Below, one piece after another: positions 1 to 7,196 of a stretch of 18,528 nucleotides of DNA. The position numbers were made by a program, and so were the translations under genes. A model generated the notes under the pieces. The model was not told where the DNA came from. It ran no database searches and worked only from the letters and a program-made list of their open reading frames with translations. Source of the stretch: Pseudomonadota bacterium (GTDB taxonomy: Bacteria > Pseudomonadota > Alphaproteobacteria > Rhizobiales > Xanthobacteraceae); contig JAJYAH010000043.1 of NCBI GenBank assembly GCA_021779635.1, forward strand, positions 1 to 18,528, read 5' to 3'. Every line of letters starts with the position of its first letter. Position 1 is the first letter of the stretch.

Positions 1-1
1 C

Positions 2-160
2 GCGCTGCTCGACCGTCTCACGCACCACGTCCAGATCCTGGAGATGAACGGCGAAAGCTACCGCCTGAAGCAATCCCGCGCCCGGCGCCGGAAGGGTATC
101 GAAAAGGCCGGTGACGACCTGCCTCATGACCCTGAGACCGGCGAAATCAACGACAGCTGA
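2..160 (+). CDS. istB: IstB-like ATP-binding protein, C-terminal fragment
   Basis: An open frame enters from the left edge and encodes the last 52 residues before a TGA. It contains LLDRLTHHVQILEMNGESYR followed by LKQSR and a basic tail. This DRLTHH-x-EMNGESYR-LKQSR signature is the usual C-terminus of IstB, the AAA+ ATPase that assists the IstA transposase of IS21 elements in target selection. The Walker motifs lie upstream of the window. The frame ends just before a strong palindrome and the right terminus of the element, the expected position for istB. Nothing visible suggests a frameshift in this piece; whether the full gene is intact cannot be judged. Confidence 0.9.
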   Translation, partial: ALLDRLTHHVQILEMNGESYRLKQSRARRRKGIEKAGDDLPHDPETGEINDS

Positions 161-182
161 TACCCACCGCTAAGCAGGCTGC

Positions 183-222
183 GGATATGAGAACGGCCCC
201 TGCAGGGGCCGTTCTCATATCC
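183..222. terminator. Perfect 40-bp palindrome downstream of istB
   Basis: GGATATGAGAACGGCCCC (183-200) and its exact reverse complement (205-222) flank the tetranucleotide TGCA, which is itself palindromic. In RNA this makes an 18-bp stem with a 4-nt loop, 22 bp after the istB stop. No strong T-tract follows on either strand (CCGTCACGTC on the plus side), so it is not a canonical intrinsic terminator, but it should still block read-through or protect transcript ends and probably insulates the element from its surroundings. Confidence 0.6.
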
Positions 223-290
223 GTCACGTCACAATCCAGTGGCCGGTTTTTACGCTGCCACGCCGGCCTGGTTTTGATCCGCCGTTGACA

Positions 291-497
291 AAGATCTATA
301 ATTCCGCTATCGGACTGTTCCGGGTTCTGCTGTTCAAGACGGGCATGGGGGCGCCCTGACGGGCAAAGTTCACGGCAAAAAACCACTCCCTCGCCATTCA
401 CAGCGACGACATCCACGCAGCCAACCTCATACCTTCAGAAATCACGGTTTCCGAGGTGCCCACTTTGTCTGCTTATGCTACAGCGCGGGGCGTTTCG
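291..497. other. Non-coding stretch between IS21 end and acyl-CoA ligase gene
   Basis: No convincing gene, RNA or promoter was found here. A minus-strand frame starting with GTG at 416 runs about 40 codons and then crosses into the IS terminus; it has no recognisable motif and no clear ribosome-binding site. It could be the remnant of a gene cut by the IS or simply chance. No terminator hairpin was found after the ligase stop codon at 498-500. Confidence 0.4.
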
Positions 498-1910
498 TTA
501 CTTCGGGCCTGCTTGCGCCAAAGCTTTCACGCCCGCTCTCAAAGCCTTGCCTGTGGGGCCGGTCGGCAGCGCATCGACTAGATGGATTACGTCCGGCACT
601 TTGAAATGTTCGATCCGCTCGCGGCACCATTCCCGAATTGTTTTGGAATCGGCGATTGCGCCTGCTTTGAGGACCACAGCGGCATGCAGAGCCTCGCCGA
701 GCCTCTCATCCGGAACTCCGGCGCACAGAGCCTGCGCGACACCAGGATGTCCGTTCAGAACGATTTCAATTTCCGTCGGCGCAATTTTGTTGCCGCCGCG
801 CGAAATGATCTCTTTGAGGCGGCCAACGATTTCAACTCGGCCGCCGGGGCGCTCGCGCGCTATGTCGCCCGTGCGGAAATAACCGTCGACGAAAGAGTCT
901 GTGGTCAGGTCAGGATTATCAAGATAACCAAGCATGCAGAAGGGTGAACGAATGAGCAGTTCGCCTTCGGCCGCTTCATGCGAGCTGCGCTTCTGTTCGT
1001 CGATATGGATGCGATAGGCCACATGCTCCGTTGGACGGCCTATGGTATTCATACCGGCTGCAGCGTCATCTGGGCGCAGGCAAAAATCGCAGGAACCGGT
1101 TTCAGTCAATCCATAGAGGTCGTATACGCCCGTGCGAGGCAATTGCCTGGCAATTTCGGTCGACAGACTCGCTCCCAGAGACTCGCCGCCAGTCAGAATT
1201 ATGCGAAGGTACGGCGCTTGCGTCACCCCGTCAGCAAAAAAAGTTCGCAGCATGGACGGCACGGCGGCAAGCACCGTCGCACCCCCAAGTCGCGTCCTCA
1301 ACCCCGTGGAGGAAAACTTACCGATGAACTCAAGTCGCGCGCCCGTTTTGAGCGACAGCAACGCCACCCACAGTCCAAAAATGAAAATAAGCTGAAGTGG
1401 CAGCACCACCGTATCGTCGGCAGACAAAGAGAGCAGATTCTGCAGTACGTCGAGCTTGGCGGCGAATCGATCATGGCCGATGACAACTCCCTTCGGCTTG
1501 CCGGTGGAGCCTGAAGTAAAAACGATCAAAGCTGCTCCGTTCAGCAACACGCGTTCCTCTGGGGGGGTATCGGCGATAAGCTGCAGAGCGTCCCCCGTCA
1601 CATGAAACCGCGCGCGCGTCTGAGCGCGGACCGCAGCGCGCGTGGCCTCGGCAGCAGACGCATGAAGAGGAACCGCAACGCCGCCCGCCTGCCAGATACC
1701 GAACAACATAGCGAGATCGGCGGCGCGGTTGGCCACCGACAGATGGATGGGCTCGTTGGGCGTAATGCCCGCAGCACGCAGATTCGTGGCTATTCCCGCG
1801 GCGGCTTTTACAATGTCTGCATGACTCCACGCTCGGCCAGAGCCATCGTGCACCGTTCCTTCCGGCGTGGCGGAGAGAAGACGGCAAAGCGATCCCCATG
1901 CGGGTAGCAT
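498..1910 (-). CDS. AMP-forming acyl-CoA ligase (ANL superfamily)
   Basis: A 470-residue member of the acyl-/aryl-CoA synthetase family, which adenylates a carboxylic acid and transfers it to CoA in the cytoplasm. All core motifs are present: A3 phosphate loop TSGSTGKPKG (132-141), A5 YGLTETG (266-272), A7 YFRTGD with Asp349, the hinge GRLKEIISRGGNKIAP (363-378), and the A10 catalytic lysine in PTGPTGK (Lys455). It is slightly shorter than the common 500-550 residues. The frame stays open upstream to 2201, inside the preceding gene, but ATG at 1908-1910 is chosen because GAGGGG lies five bases upstream and the protein then begins with normal ligase sequence. It follows the enoyl-CoA hydratase gene by 13 bases and is the last gene of the leftward operon. 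Substrate unknown; a short-chain, unsaturated or aromatic acid would fit the neighbours. Confidence 0.93.
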   Translation of the reverse strand: MLPAWGSLCRLLSATPEGTVHDGSGRAWSHADIVKAAAGIATNLRAAGITPNEPIHLSVANRAADLAMLFGIWQAGGVAVPLHASAAEATRAAVRAQTRARFHVTGDALQLIADTPPEERVLLNGAALIVFTSGSTGKPKGVVIGHDRFAAKLDVLQNLLSLSADDTVVLPLQLIFIFGLWVALLSLKTGARLEFIGKFSSTGLRTRLGGATVLAAVPSMLRTFFADGVTQAPYLRIILTGGESLGASLSTEIARQLPRTGVYDLYGLTETGSCDFCLRPDDAAAGMNTIGRPTEHVAYRIHIDEQKRSSHEAAEGELLIRSPFCMLGYLDNPDLTTDSFVDGYFRTGDIARERPGGRVEIVGRLKEIISRGGNKIAPTEIEIVLNGHPGVAQALCAGVPDERLGEALHAAVVLKAGAIADSKTIREWCRERIEHFKVPDVIHLVDALPTGPTGKALRAGVKALAQAGPK

Positions 1911-1923
1911 CTCATCCCCTCGA

Positions 1924-2742
1924 TCAGGCGCGTGGCAGAAAGCGGGCGTCGCGCCAGGCGATAGCGGCCTTAAGCCCTTCACGGCGCGCGATGTCCATGA
2001 AGGCAATTTTGTCCTTGGACCCCGCACCTTCGATGGCAAGATCGATTTCCAGCGCGCTCTCCAGCGCAAGCAGCAGGCCCTGCGCCTCGAGCGCGCGGTT
2101 GAGTGCACGCTTGGTTTGCGCGACGAGGCCGGGATCGATGGCGGCGATGTGGCGAGCAATGCGCAAGACTTCCTCGTCGAGTGCCTCGGGGGCAACAACA
2201 CGGTTGATCATACCAATCTCAGCCGCGCGTCGGGCTAGCACGCGATCTTCGCCAAGCAGAATGATCTCCTTGGCGATCTTTGGTCCGACGATCCAGGGCA
2301 ACAGCATCACCACTATGCCGGCGCCGAATTTCAACTCTGGTTCTCCGAAAAAAGCGTCCTCCGCAGCAACCGTCATGTCGCAGGCAAGCGCCAGTTCGCA
2401 GGCTCCCGCAAGGCAGGGCCCTCTCACGGCAGCGATCGTTGGCTTGGAAAAGTGCCAGAAGCGCATCACGGTGTCGAAGTCCTTGCGCAACATTGGCCGC
2501 CAGGCATCGACGCCGACTGGCCGCGCCTCCATTTGCGCCTTCAAATCGAATCCTGAGGAAAATGCGGTACCTGCCCCCCGCACGATGACGACCTTGACCG
2601 TGGCATCTGCCTCTGCGGCGTCCATCGCGGTGCAGATCTCGTCCAACATCTCCTGGTCGAGTGCATTGGTGCGCTCTGGCCTGTTCAAGGTTATACGAAC
2701 TGCCCCGTCCAGCATCTCGTAGATGATTTTCGAAAACGTCAT
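1924..2742 (-). CDS. Enoyl-CoA hydratase/isomerase (crotonase family)
   Basis: This 272-residue protein has the full crotonase-fold layout. The first oxyanion-hole segment is SSGFDLK (62-68) and the second is RGPCLAGACELALACDM (107-123). Both catalytic glutamates of true enoyl-CoA hydratases are in place: Glu116 in AGACE and Glu136 in FGEPEL. Hydration of a 2-enoyl-CoA, or the reverse dehydration, is therefore more likely than a pure isomerase or dehalogenase role, although crotonase substrates are hard to predict. The start is supported by a GAGGT ribosome-binding site about six bases upstream. It sits between an MFS transporter gene (18 bases upstream) and the acyl-CoA ligase gene (13 bases downstream), so ligase and hydratase probably act in sequence on one CoA ester. 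Confidence 0.92.
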   Translation of the reverse strand: MTFSKIIYEMLDGAVRITLNRPERTNALDQEMLDEICTAMDAAEADATVKVVIVRGAGTAFSSGFDLKAQMEARPVGVDAWRPMLRKDFDTVMRFWHFSKPTIAAVRGPCLAGACELALACDMTVAAEDAFFGEPELKFGAGIVVMLLPWIVGPKIAKEIILLGEDRVLARRAAEIGMINRVVAPEALDEEVLRIARHIAAIDPGLVAQTKRALNRALEAQGLLLALESALEIDLAIEGAGSKDKIAFMDIARREGLKAAIAWRDARFLPRA

Positions 2743-2760
2743 GAATACCTCACTGATACG

Positions 2761-3981
2761 TTATCGGCGCCCACCTGCCATAGCCGTGGCCTCCGGGCGG
2801 CGTCTGAGACGAAGCATGGCCAATACACCGAGGAAAGGCGCAACGGCGAGCAGCGAGAAGGCATAACGCCAGCTTAGCAAGTCGACGGCATAAGGAAGCA
2901 GGTGAATACTTATGAGAGTTATGAGGAAGCCCATGCAAGTCTGCACTGTCAGCATGGTGCCGACCAGCGTGCGGTCGGACAACTCTGTCACTGCCGCGGA
3001 GAATTGCGCGGAATCCGAGATCACGCTGACGCCCCACAGGAGCGCGACCGGCATCAGCAGCCATGGCGGACCACCGAAGAGGAAACCGATACCTGCGGCA
3101 CAAATCCCGCTTACCGCCATAGAAACAGCCGTCACCAATGTGCGCCCCAATCGATCCGCGACATAGCCGCCGACGAACGCGCCGAGTGCGCCGATACCAA
3201 CCACAGCGAACGTAGCGAGGCGTGGATCAAAGGGAGGTCGGCTGCTGTATCGTGTCGAAAAACTTGCGGCGAAAAAGACGCCGATCCACGCCCACATGGC
3301 GTAGAGCTCCCACATATGGCCGAAATAGCCGAAGTTTGCCAAGCGCAGCGCCGGCTGGCGGAAGGCTTCCAGTGCGTTGGCAAGACGCAGCGGCGGCGCT
3401 TTCGCATGGTTCGGGCCGACCTTGGCGAAGCGAATGAGAACGGCAGCCGCCAGTGCGCTTGCCGCCGCACTGGCGACAGGCACCCGCCAGTAGAGTCCTC
3501 CAGCGGCCGCCATTGCATGAGGAGCCGCCGATCCCAGGGTGAGTGCTGCGACCAGCATGCCGATGAGGAGGCCGAGATCGCCCTCGGCCCAGGTGGCCGC
3601 GAGCTTCATGCCGACAGGATAGACGCCTGCCATGCACATTCCGGCAACAAAACGCAGCAGAGGAACGGCGGGATGGGACGGCCGGACCAGGAGAATCCCC
3701 CCGTTGGCGATGGCCGCCACGAAAGCGGAGGCCGAGAACAACATCCTGAGATCGATCCGGTCGGCAAGTGACAGAAGCGCGCTCGTGAGGGTGCCGGCGA
3801 CGAATCCGGCCTGAACAGAACTGGTGAGCAGAGCTTCCTGAAACGGCGACAGGTTCCATTGCGACCGTATCGAACCGAGAGAGGCCGTCGTAGCAAACCA
3901 AGTCGCCATGGCCGCCACTTCGGCGAGCATGAGAATGGTCAGCGATAGAGCCCTGCCGCGCGTACGCGTTGCCTGCTGCAT
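2761..3981 (-). CDS. MFS transporter (probable organic acid permease)
   Basis: A 406-residue, strongly hydrophobic protein consistent with the 12-helix major facilitator fold. The loop motif between helices 2 and 3 appears as LADRIDLR (72-79) and its second-half counterpart as GGYVADRLGR (271-280). A central hydrophilic stretch around residues 186-212 (GPNHAKAPPLRLANALEAFR) separates the two halves. ATG at 3979-3981 is preferred because it follows the stop of the binding-protein gene by 13 bases and gives a normal short N-terminus; an in-frame ATG at 4051-4053 would add 24 arginine-rich residues and overlap the upstream gene. The ribosome-binding site is weak, suggesting translational coupling. 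Substrate and direction of transport cannot be read from sequence; the operon points to an organic acid. Confidence 0.85.
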   Translation of the reverse strand: MQQATRTRGRALSLTILMLAEVAAMATWFATTASLGSIRSQWNLSPFQEALLTSSVQAGFVAGTLTSALLSLADRIDLRMLFSASAFVAAIANGGILLVRPSHPAVPLLRFVAGMCMAGVYPVGMKLAATWAEGDLGLLIGMLVAALTLGSAAPHAMAAAGGLYWRVPVASAAASALAAAVLIRFAKVGPNHAKAPPLRLANALEAFRQPALRLANFGYFGHMWELYAMWAWIGVFFAASFSTRYSSRPPFDPRLATFAVVGIGALGAFVGGYVADRLGRTLVTAVSMAVSGICAAGIGFLFGGPPWLLMPVALLWGVSVISDSAQFSAAVTELSDRTLVGTMLTVQTCMGFLITLISIHLLPYAVDLLSWRYAFSLLAVAPFLGVLAMLRLRRRPEATAMAGGRR

Positions 3982-3994
3982 CGGCGCCGGCACG

Positions 3995-5206
3995 TCACCC
4001 GGCCTTCTTGAGCATCGGGCAGACATCCGTCGCCATCGGACGAAAAGCTTCATCGCCAGGGATCGTGGCGATGAGCTTCAGGTAGTCGTAAGGCTCTTTC
4101 GATTCGGCGGGTGACTTCACTTGCCAAAGATACATGTCGTGGATGGTGCGCCCGTCCGCGCGGATGCGGCCTGTTCCGAAGAGCGGGTCGTCGGTAGACA
4201 TCTCCTTCATCTTCGCCACGACCAGGGCGCCATCTCGCGCCTTTGTCTTGTCCATCGCGGCTATGGCTTTCATCCAATGCAATGTGGCGGCATAGGAGCC
4301 CGCCTGGTTCATGGTCGGCATCCGGCCGTTGTTACGAGCGCCGAATGCCTTGCCGAAGGCGCGCGTGCCTTCGTTGAGGTTCCAGTAGAAGGCGTTGGTC
4401 AGCATCAGCCCTTGAGCGGTCTTGAGGCCGATGGCGTGGATGTCCGACAGAAAGATGAGCAGGCTCACCAAAGTCTGCGACTGGGACAGGTCGAATTCGG
4501 CGGCCTGTTTCACCGAGTTGATCGTGTCGCCGCCAGAATTGGCGAGCGCGACCACCTTCGCCCCGCTGGCCTTGGCCTGCATAATGAACGAGGAGAAGTC
4601 GGAAGTCTGGAACGGCGCAAGCGCGTGACCGAGAACATGGCCGCCATTCGCCGTGACCACCTCGGCGGCGTCGCGTTCGAGAGCGTGGCCGAAGGCGTAA
4701 TCCGCCGTCAAGAAATACCAGGTCGTCCCACCCTGCTTGATCATGGCGCGGGCGGTGCCGTTGGCAAGCGCCCAGGTGTCGTAGGTCCAGTGCACCGTGT
4801 TTGGCGAGCAGTTCTTACCGGTGAGGTCTGAGGTGCCGGCACCAGCGACGAGCAGAACCTTATCCTTGTCGCGGGTTACCTCGGCGACGGCGAGCGCCAC
4901 GGACGAGGTGGGCACGTCGACGATGGCATCGACCTTATCGATATCGTACCAGCGCCGGGCGATAGAGGAGCCAATGTCTGCCTTATTTTGGTGATCGGCC
5001 GAAAGAACTTCGACCTTGAAGCCATGCGTTTCGGGCTTGAAGTCCTCCACCGCCATCTGAGTCGCCGCGACGGAACCGGGACCGTCGATATCCGCGTAGA
5101 GACCCGATTGATCGTTGAGTACACCGATGCGGAATAGGGGAAGATCTTCAGCATGGGCCGTAACTATGCATGACAGCATGATCGCCGCTGCAATGGCAGC
5201 TCGCAT
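3995..5206 (-). CDS. ABC transporter periplasmic substrate-binding protein (LIV/aromatic-acid type)
   Basis: This 403-residue protein begins with a Sec signal peptide (about residues 1-19, cleavage after AHA). The mature part starts with the segment FRIGVLNDQSGLYADIDGPG (25-44), typical of type I periplasmic binding proteins of the Peripla_BP_6 family, the branch that includes binders of aromatic and phenylpropanoid acids in Rhodopseudomonas-like bacteria. Cys133 (GKNCSPN) and Cys396 (DVCPML) could form the disulfide seen in this branch. A good AGGGAGAG ribosome-binding site precedes the ATG. It is the first gene of the leftward operon, but no ABC permease or ATPase gene follows; an MFS transporter does. 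It may use the LivHMGF complex encoded at 9471-12789 or one elsewhere. Family assignment is firm; ligand is inference. Confidence 0.92.
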   Translation of the reverse strand: MRAAIAAAIMLSCIVTAHAEDLPLFRIGVLNDQSGLYADIDGPGSVAATQMAVEDFKPETHGFKVEVLSADHQNKADIGSSIARRWYDIDKVDAIVDVPTSSVALAVAEVTRDKDKVLLVAGAGTSDLTGKNCSPNTVHWTYDTWALANGTARAMIKQGGTTWYFLTADYAFGHALERDAAEVVTANGGHVLGHALAPFQTSDFSSFIMQAKASGAKVVALANSGGDTINSVKQAAEFDLSQSQTLVSLLIFLSDIHAIGLKTAQGLMLTNAFYWNLNEGTRAFGKAFGARNNGRMPTMNQAGSYAATLHWMKAIAAMDKTKARDGALVVAKMKEMSTDDPLFGTGRIRADGRTIHDMYLWQVKSPAESKEPYDYLKLIATIPGDEAFRPMATDVCPMLKKAG

Positions 5207-5274
5207 CGTTCTCTCCCTGGCATTATCTTCCGGCCCTTGTTGTCGGAGCCGTTTAGTTCGGTAGCGATGCAGAA

Positions 5275-5303
5275 ATGTAAGATCATCTTTCTTTATTTGT
5301 CAA
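5275..5303 (-). promoter_or_regulatory. Predicted sigma-70-type promoter of the leftward operon
   Basis: On the minus strand a perfect TTGACA -35 box (5298-5303) is followed after exactly 17 bases by TTACAT (5275-5280), which matches the -10 consensus at only three of six positions. The predicted start of transcription lies near 5268, about 60 bases before the binding-protein ATG. The -35 box lies inside the GntR palindrome at 5294-5310. The spacing and the -35 box are seen directly; promoter activity is inferred. Confidence 0.55.
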
Positions 5304-5310
5304 ACAAATA
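5294..5310. promoter_or_regulatory. GntR/FadR-type operator palindrome
   Basis: TATTTGT-CAA-ACAAATA is a perfect 7+3+7 inverted repeat. Its core TTGTCAAACAA fits the TNGTNNNACNA pattern known for FadR-subfamily GntR regulators. It lies 67 bases upstream of the GntR regulator gene and covers the -35 box of the divergent operon, so the neighbouring regulator most likely represses the operon, and perhaps itself, from here. Confidence 0.75.
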
Positions 5311-5377
5311 TTTTTTGGTTGATTTAATGGCGCCATTCTGAGAGCAAGGAGCTAGAACCCGATTCCGGATCAAAGAG

Positions 5378-6118
5378 ATGAAACCGACTTATGGCCAGAT
5401 CGTCACCACCAGCGTGGCAAGCCAGATCGCTGACCAGCTTCAGCAAGCGATCGTGGATGGGCGCCTCAAGGTAAACGAACGCTTGCCCACCGAGGAAGGT
5501 CTGGCTGCGCAGTTCGGCGTGTCGCGGCCGACGGTGCGCGAAGCGCTGAAGCGCCTGGCGGCACGTCACCTCATTCGATCCCGGCGCGGGCCGGCGGGCG
5601 GCACATTCGTCACCGACCCGTCTCCGGAGGATCTCGCATTGAGCATGGGCACGTCGGTTACCCTGCTGGTCGCGAGCGGCGGCGTTACCCTCGACGATAT
5701 GGCAACGGCCCGGCTAGAGATGGAAGCGGTCTGCTGCCGTCTAGCCGCGCGGAACCGTACAGAAGAACATCTAACCGCGCTCAAGGCGGAAATTGCTATG
5801 CAGCGCGATGCAGCCATCTCTGACGAAGATTTCTGCGCCTCCGATGTACGCTTCCACCGTACTATCATCAGCGCAGCGGGCAACCGTCTGTTGCGTTTCC
5901 TGATGAACGCGGCGGTTGAAGCGCTCATGCCGGTCAGTAATATGATTATCTTCCGGGTTCGGGACCGCAAGGAGATCGTCGCCTACCATGAACGCATGCT
6001 GACGGCGCTCGCCAGGCGCGATGCCAAGGCGGCAGTCGAGGCCCTCGGCGAACTCGTTCACTACATTCGTGCTCAGTATGCTAAGGCCGAAGAAGCCCGC
6101 AAAGCGCGGCGCGGGTGA
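5378..6118 (+). CDS. GntR-family regulator, FadR subfamily (FCD domain)
   Basis: A 246-residue transcription factor with an N-terminal winged helix (about 8-78; LPTEEGLAAQFGVSRPTVRE at 36-55 is the helix-turn-helix, and RRGPAGGTFV at 69-78 the wing) and a C-terminal all-helical FCD effector domain (about 105-235). The metal-binding residues of FCD domains appear as Asp156 and His160 in DVRFH, His204 in YHERM and His228 in LVHYI. Members typically repress catabolic genes and release DNA on binding a carboxylic acid or CoA ester. It diverges from the binding-protein operon, with a matching palindrome at 5294-5310 between them, and is followed 76 bases later by the AcuI-like reductase. It therefore probably controls both sides of module 1. 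Which ligand it senses is unknown. Confidence 0.92.
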   Translation: MKPTYGQIVTTSVASQIADQLQQAIVDGRLKVNERLPTEEGLAAQFGVSRPTVREALKRLAARHLIRSRRGPAGGTFVTDPSPEDLALSMGTSVTLLVASGGVTLDDMATARLEMEAVCCRLAARNRTEEHLTALKAEIAMQRDAAISDEDFCASDVRFHRTIISAAGNRLLRFLMNAAVEALMPVSNMIIFRVRDRKEIVAYHERMLTALARRDAKAAVEALGELVHYIRAQYAKAEEARKARRG

Positions 6119-6194
6119 CTCGGGTGGCGTGATCGAATCGTTCCTTGCGAGTGAACCAAAACACTTCCATAGGAATAGTAAAAGGAAACGCCGA

Positions 6195-7196
6195 ATGAGC
6201 AACAATACCTTCCGCGCCCTCGTGGCACGCAAATCGGAAACGGGACAGACCATCGCGATCGAGAAGATCACGGAGGCGGACCTGCCTACAGCCGATGTAA
6301 CAGTGGATATCGAATATTCATCGTTCAACTACAAGGACGGACTTGCGCTAAAGGGCCTCAACCGCATTCTGCGTAGCTTCCCTATCGTGCCGGGAATCGA
6401 TCTCGCCGGCACCGTGCGGTCGAGTACAAATCCTGAGTTCAAGGCGGGCGACAAGGTAGTACTCACTGGCTGGGGCGTCGGCGAAGGCTGGTCCGGTGGC
6501 TTCGCTGAGCGTGCCCGTGTAAAAGGAGAATGGCTGGTGAAGCTGCCAGCTGGGCTTACCACCCGGCAAGCCATGGCCATCGGCACTGCCGGCCTCACCG
6601 CCATGCTGTGCGTGGACGCGTTGGAGCATTACCGCATCAATACTGGTGACAACGTGCTCGTTACCGGCGCGGCTGGCGGCGTCGGCAGCGTTGCTGTTCG
6701 TCTGCTCTCGCGCCTTGGCTACCGCGTCAGCGCCCTCACTGGCCGGCGCAGCGAGGATGCCTTTCTGAAGGACCTCGGCGCGGCGGAAATTGTCGACAGA
6801 GAGACTTATGCGGCGCCCGGCAAGCCACTGCAAGCTGAACGTTGGCATGGTGCGGTCGACACGGTGGGTGGGCACATTCTCGCCAACGTGCTCGCGGCAA
6901 TGGCCTATGGGAGCCCGGTCGCGGCGTGTGGGCTTGCCGCAGCCACTGAGCTACCCACGACGGTCTTCCCCTTCATCCTACGAAATATCGCGCTGCTCGG
7001 GGTCGATTCGGTAAACTGCCCAAGAGAGCGTCGCCAAAAAGCCTGGACGCGGCTCGCGGGCCTGCTCGAAGAATCCGACTTCGCTCTTGTTACCTGCGAG
7101 GCCGACCTTGAGGATCTGCCGGCGCTTGCAGACAATATTCTTGCTGGCCGCGTGCGCGGGCGCACGATCGTCCGGCTCGGGTATCAGTCTCGGTAA
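6195..7196 (+). CDS. acuI: AcuI/YhdH-type acrylyl-CoA reductase (MDR family oxidoreductase)
   Basis: This 333-residue protein matches the YhdH/YhfP branch of zinc-independent medium-chain reductases. It shows YSSFNYKDGLAL near the N-terminus, PGIDLAGTV, the branch-typical GWGVGE, then GTAGLTAMLCV and the nucleotide-binding VLVTGAAGGVGSVAV. Characterised relatives (AcuI) reduce acrylyl-CoA to propionyl-CoA with NADPH. The frame is open upstream to 6021, inside the regulator gene, but ATG at 6195 is chosen because AAGGA precedes it by eight bases and family proteins start this way. Together with the ligase and hydratase of the divergent operon it could take a 3-hydroxypropionate- or acrylate-like acid to propionyl-CoA. 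Its last 13 bases overlap the end of the convergent IclR gene. Exact substrate unproven. Confidence 0.88.
   Translation: MSNNTFRALVARKSETGQTIAIEKITEADLPTADVTVDIEYSSFNYKDGLALKGLNRILRSFPIVPGIDLAGTVRSSTNPEFKAGDKVVLTGWGVGEGWSGGFAERARVKGEWLVKLPAGLTTRQAMAIGTAGLTAMLCVDALEHYRINTGDNVLVTGAAGGVGSVAVRLLSRLGYRVSALTGRRSEDAFLKDLGAAEIVDRETYAAPGKPLQAERWHGAVDTVGGHILANVLAAMAYGSPVAACGLAAATELPTTVFPFILRNIALLGVDSVNCPRERRQKAWTRLAGLLEESDFALVTCEADLEDLPALADNILAGRVRGRTIVRLGYQSR

Larger units (their letters stand above)
1..290 (+). mobile_element. IS21-family insertion sequence, right-hand part
   Basis: The left edge lies inside an IS21-type element. Seen here are the end of the istB helper gene (stop at 158-160), a perfect 40-bp palindrome (183-222) and an outer terminus ending TTGACA-3' at 290. 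Read inward on the minus strand the end begins TGTCAACGGCGGATC, the TGT...ACA type of terminus usual in IS21 elements. Two related internal blocks, GTGGCCGGTTTTTA (239-252) and CCGGCCTGGTTTTGAT (263-278), fit the repeated transposase-binding sites found in IS21 ends. The istA gene, most of istB and the left end lie outside the window, so the target duplication cannot be checked and the exact boundary at 290 is inferred from the terminal motif. Confidence 0.85.

Noticed and set aside
147..416. A 89-codon minus-strand frame starting with GTG in the stretch after the IS end.
   Set aside because: It runs through the IS terminus and palindrome, has no family motif and no good ribosome-binding site.
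2902..3771. A 289-codon plus-strand frame opposite the MFS gene.
   Set aside because: The product is charged and histidine/cysteine-rich without motifs, while the minus strand encodes a normal 12-helix transporter.
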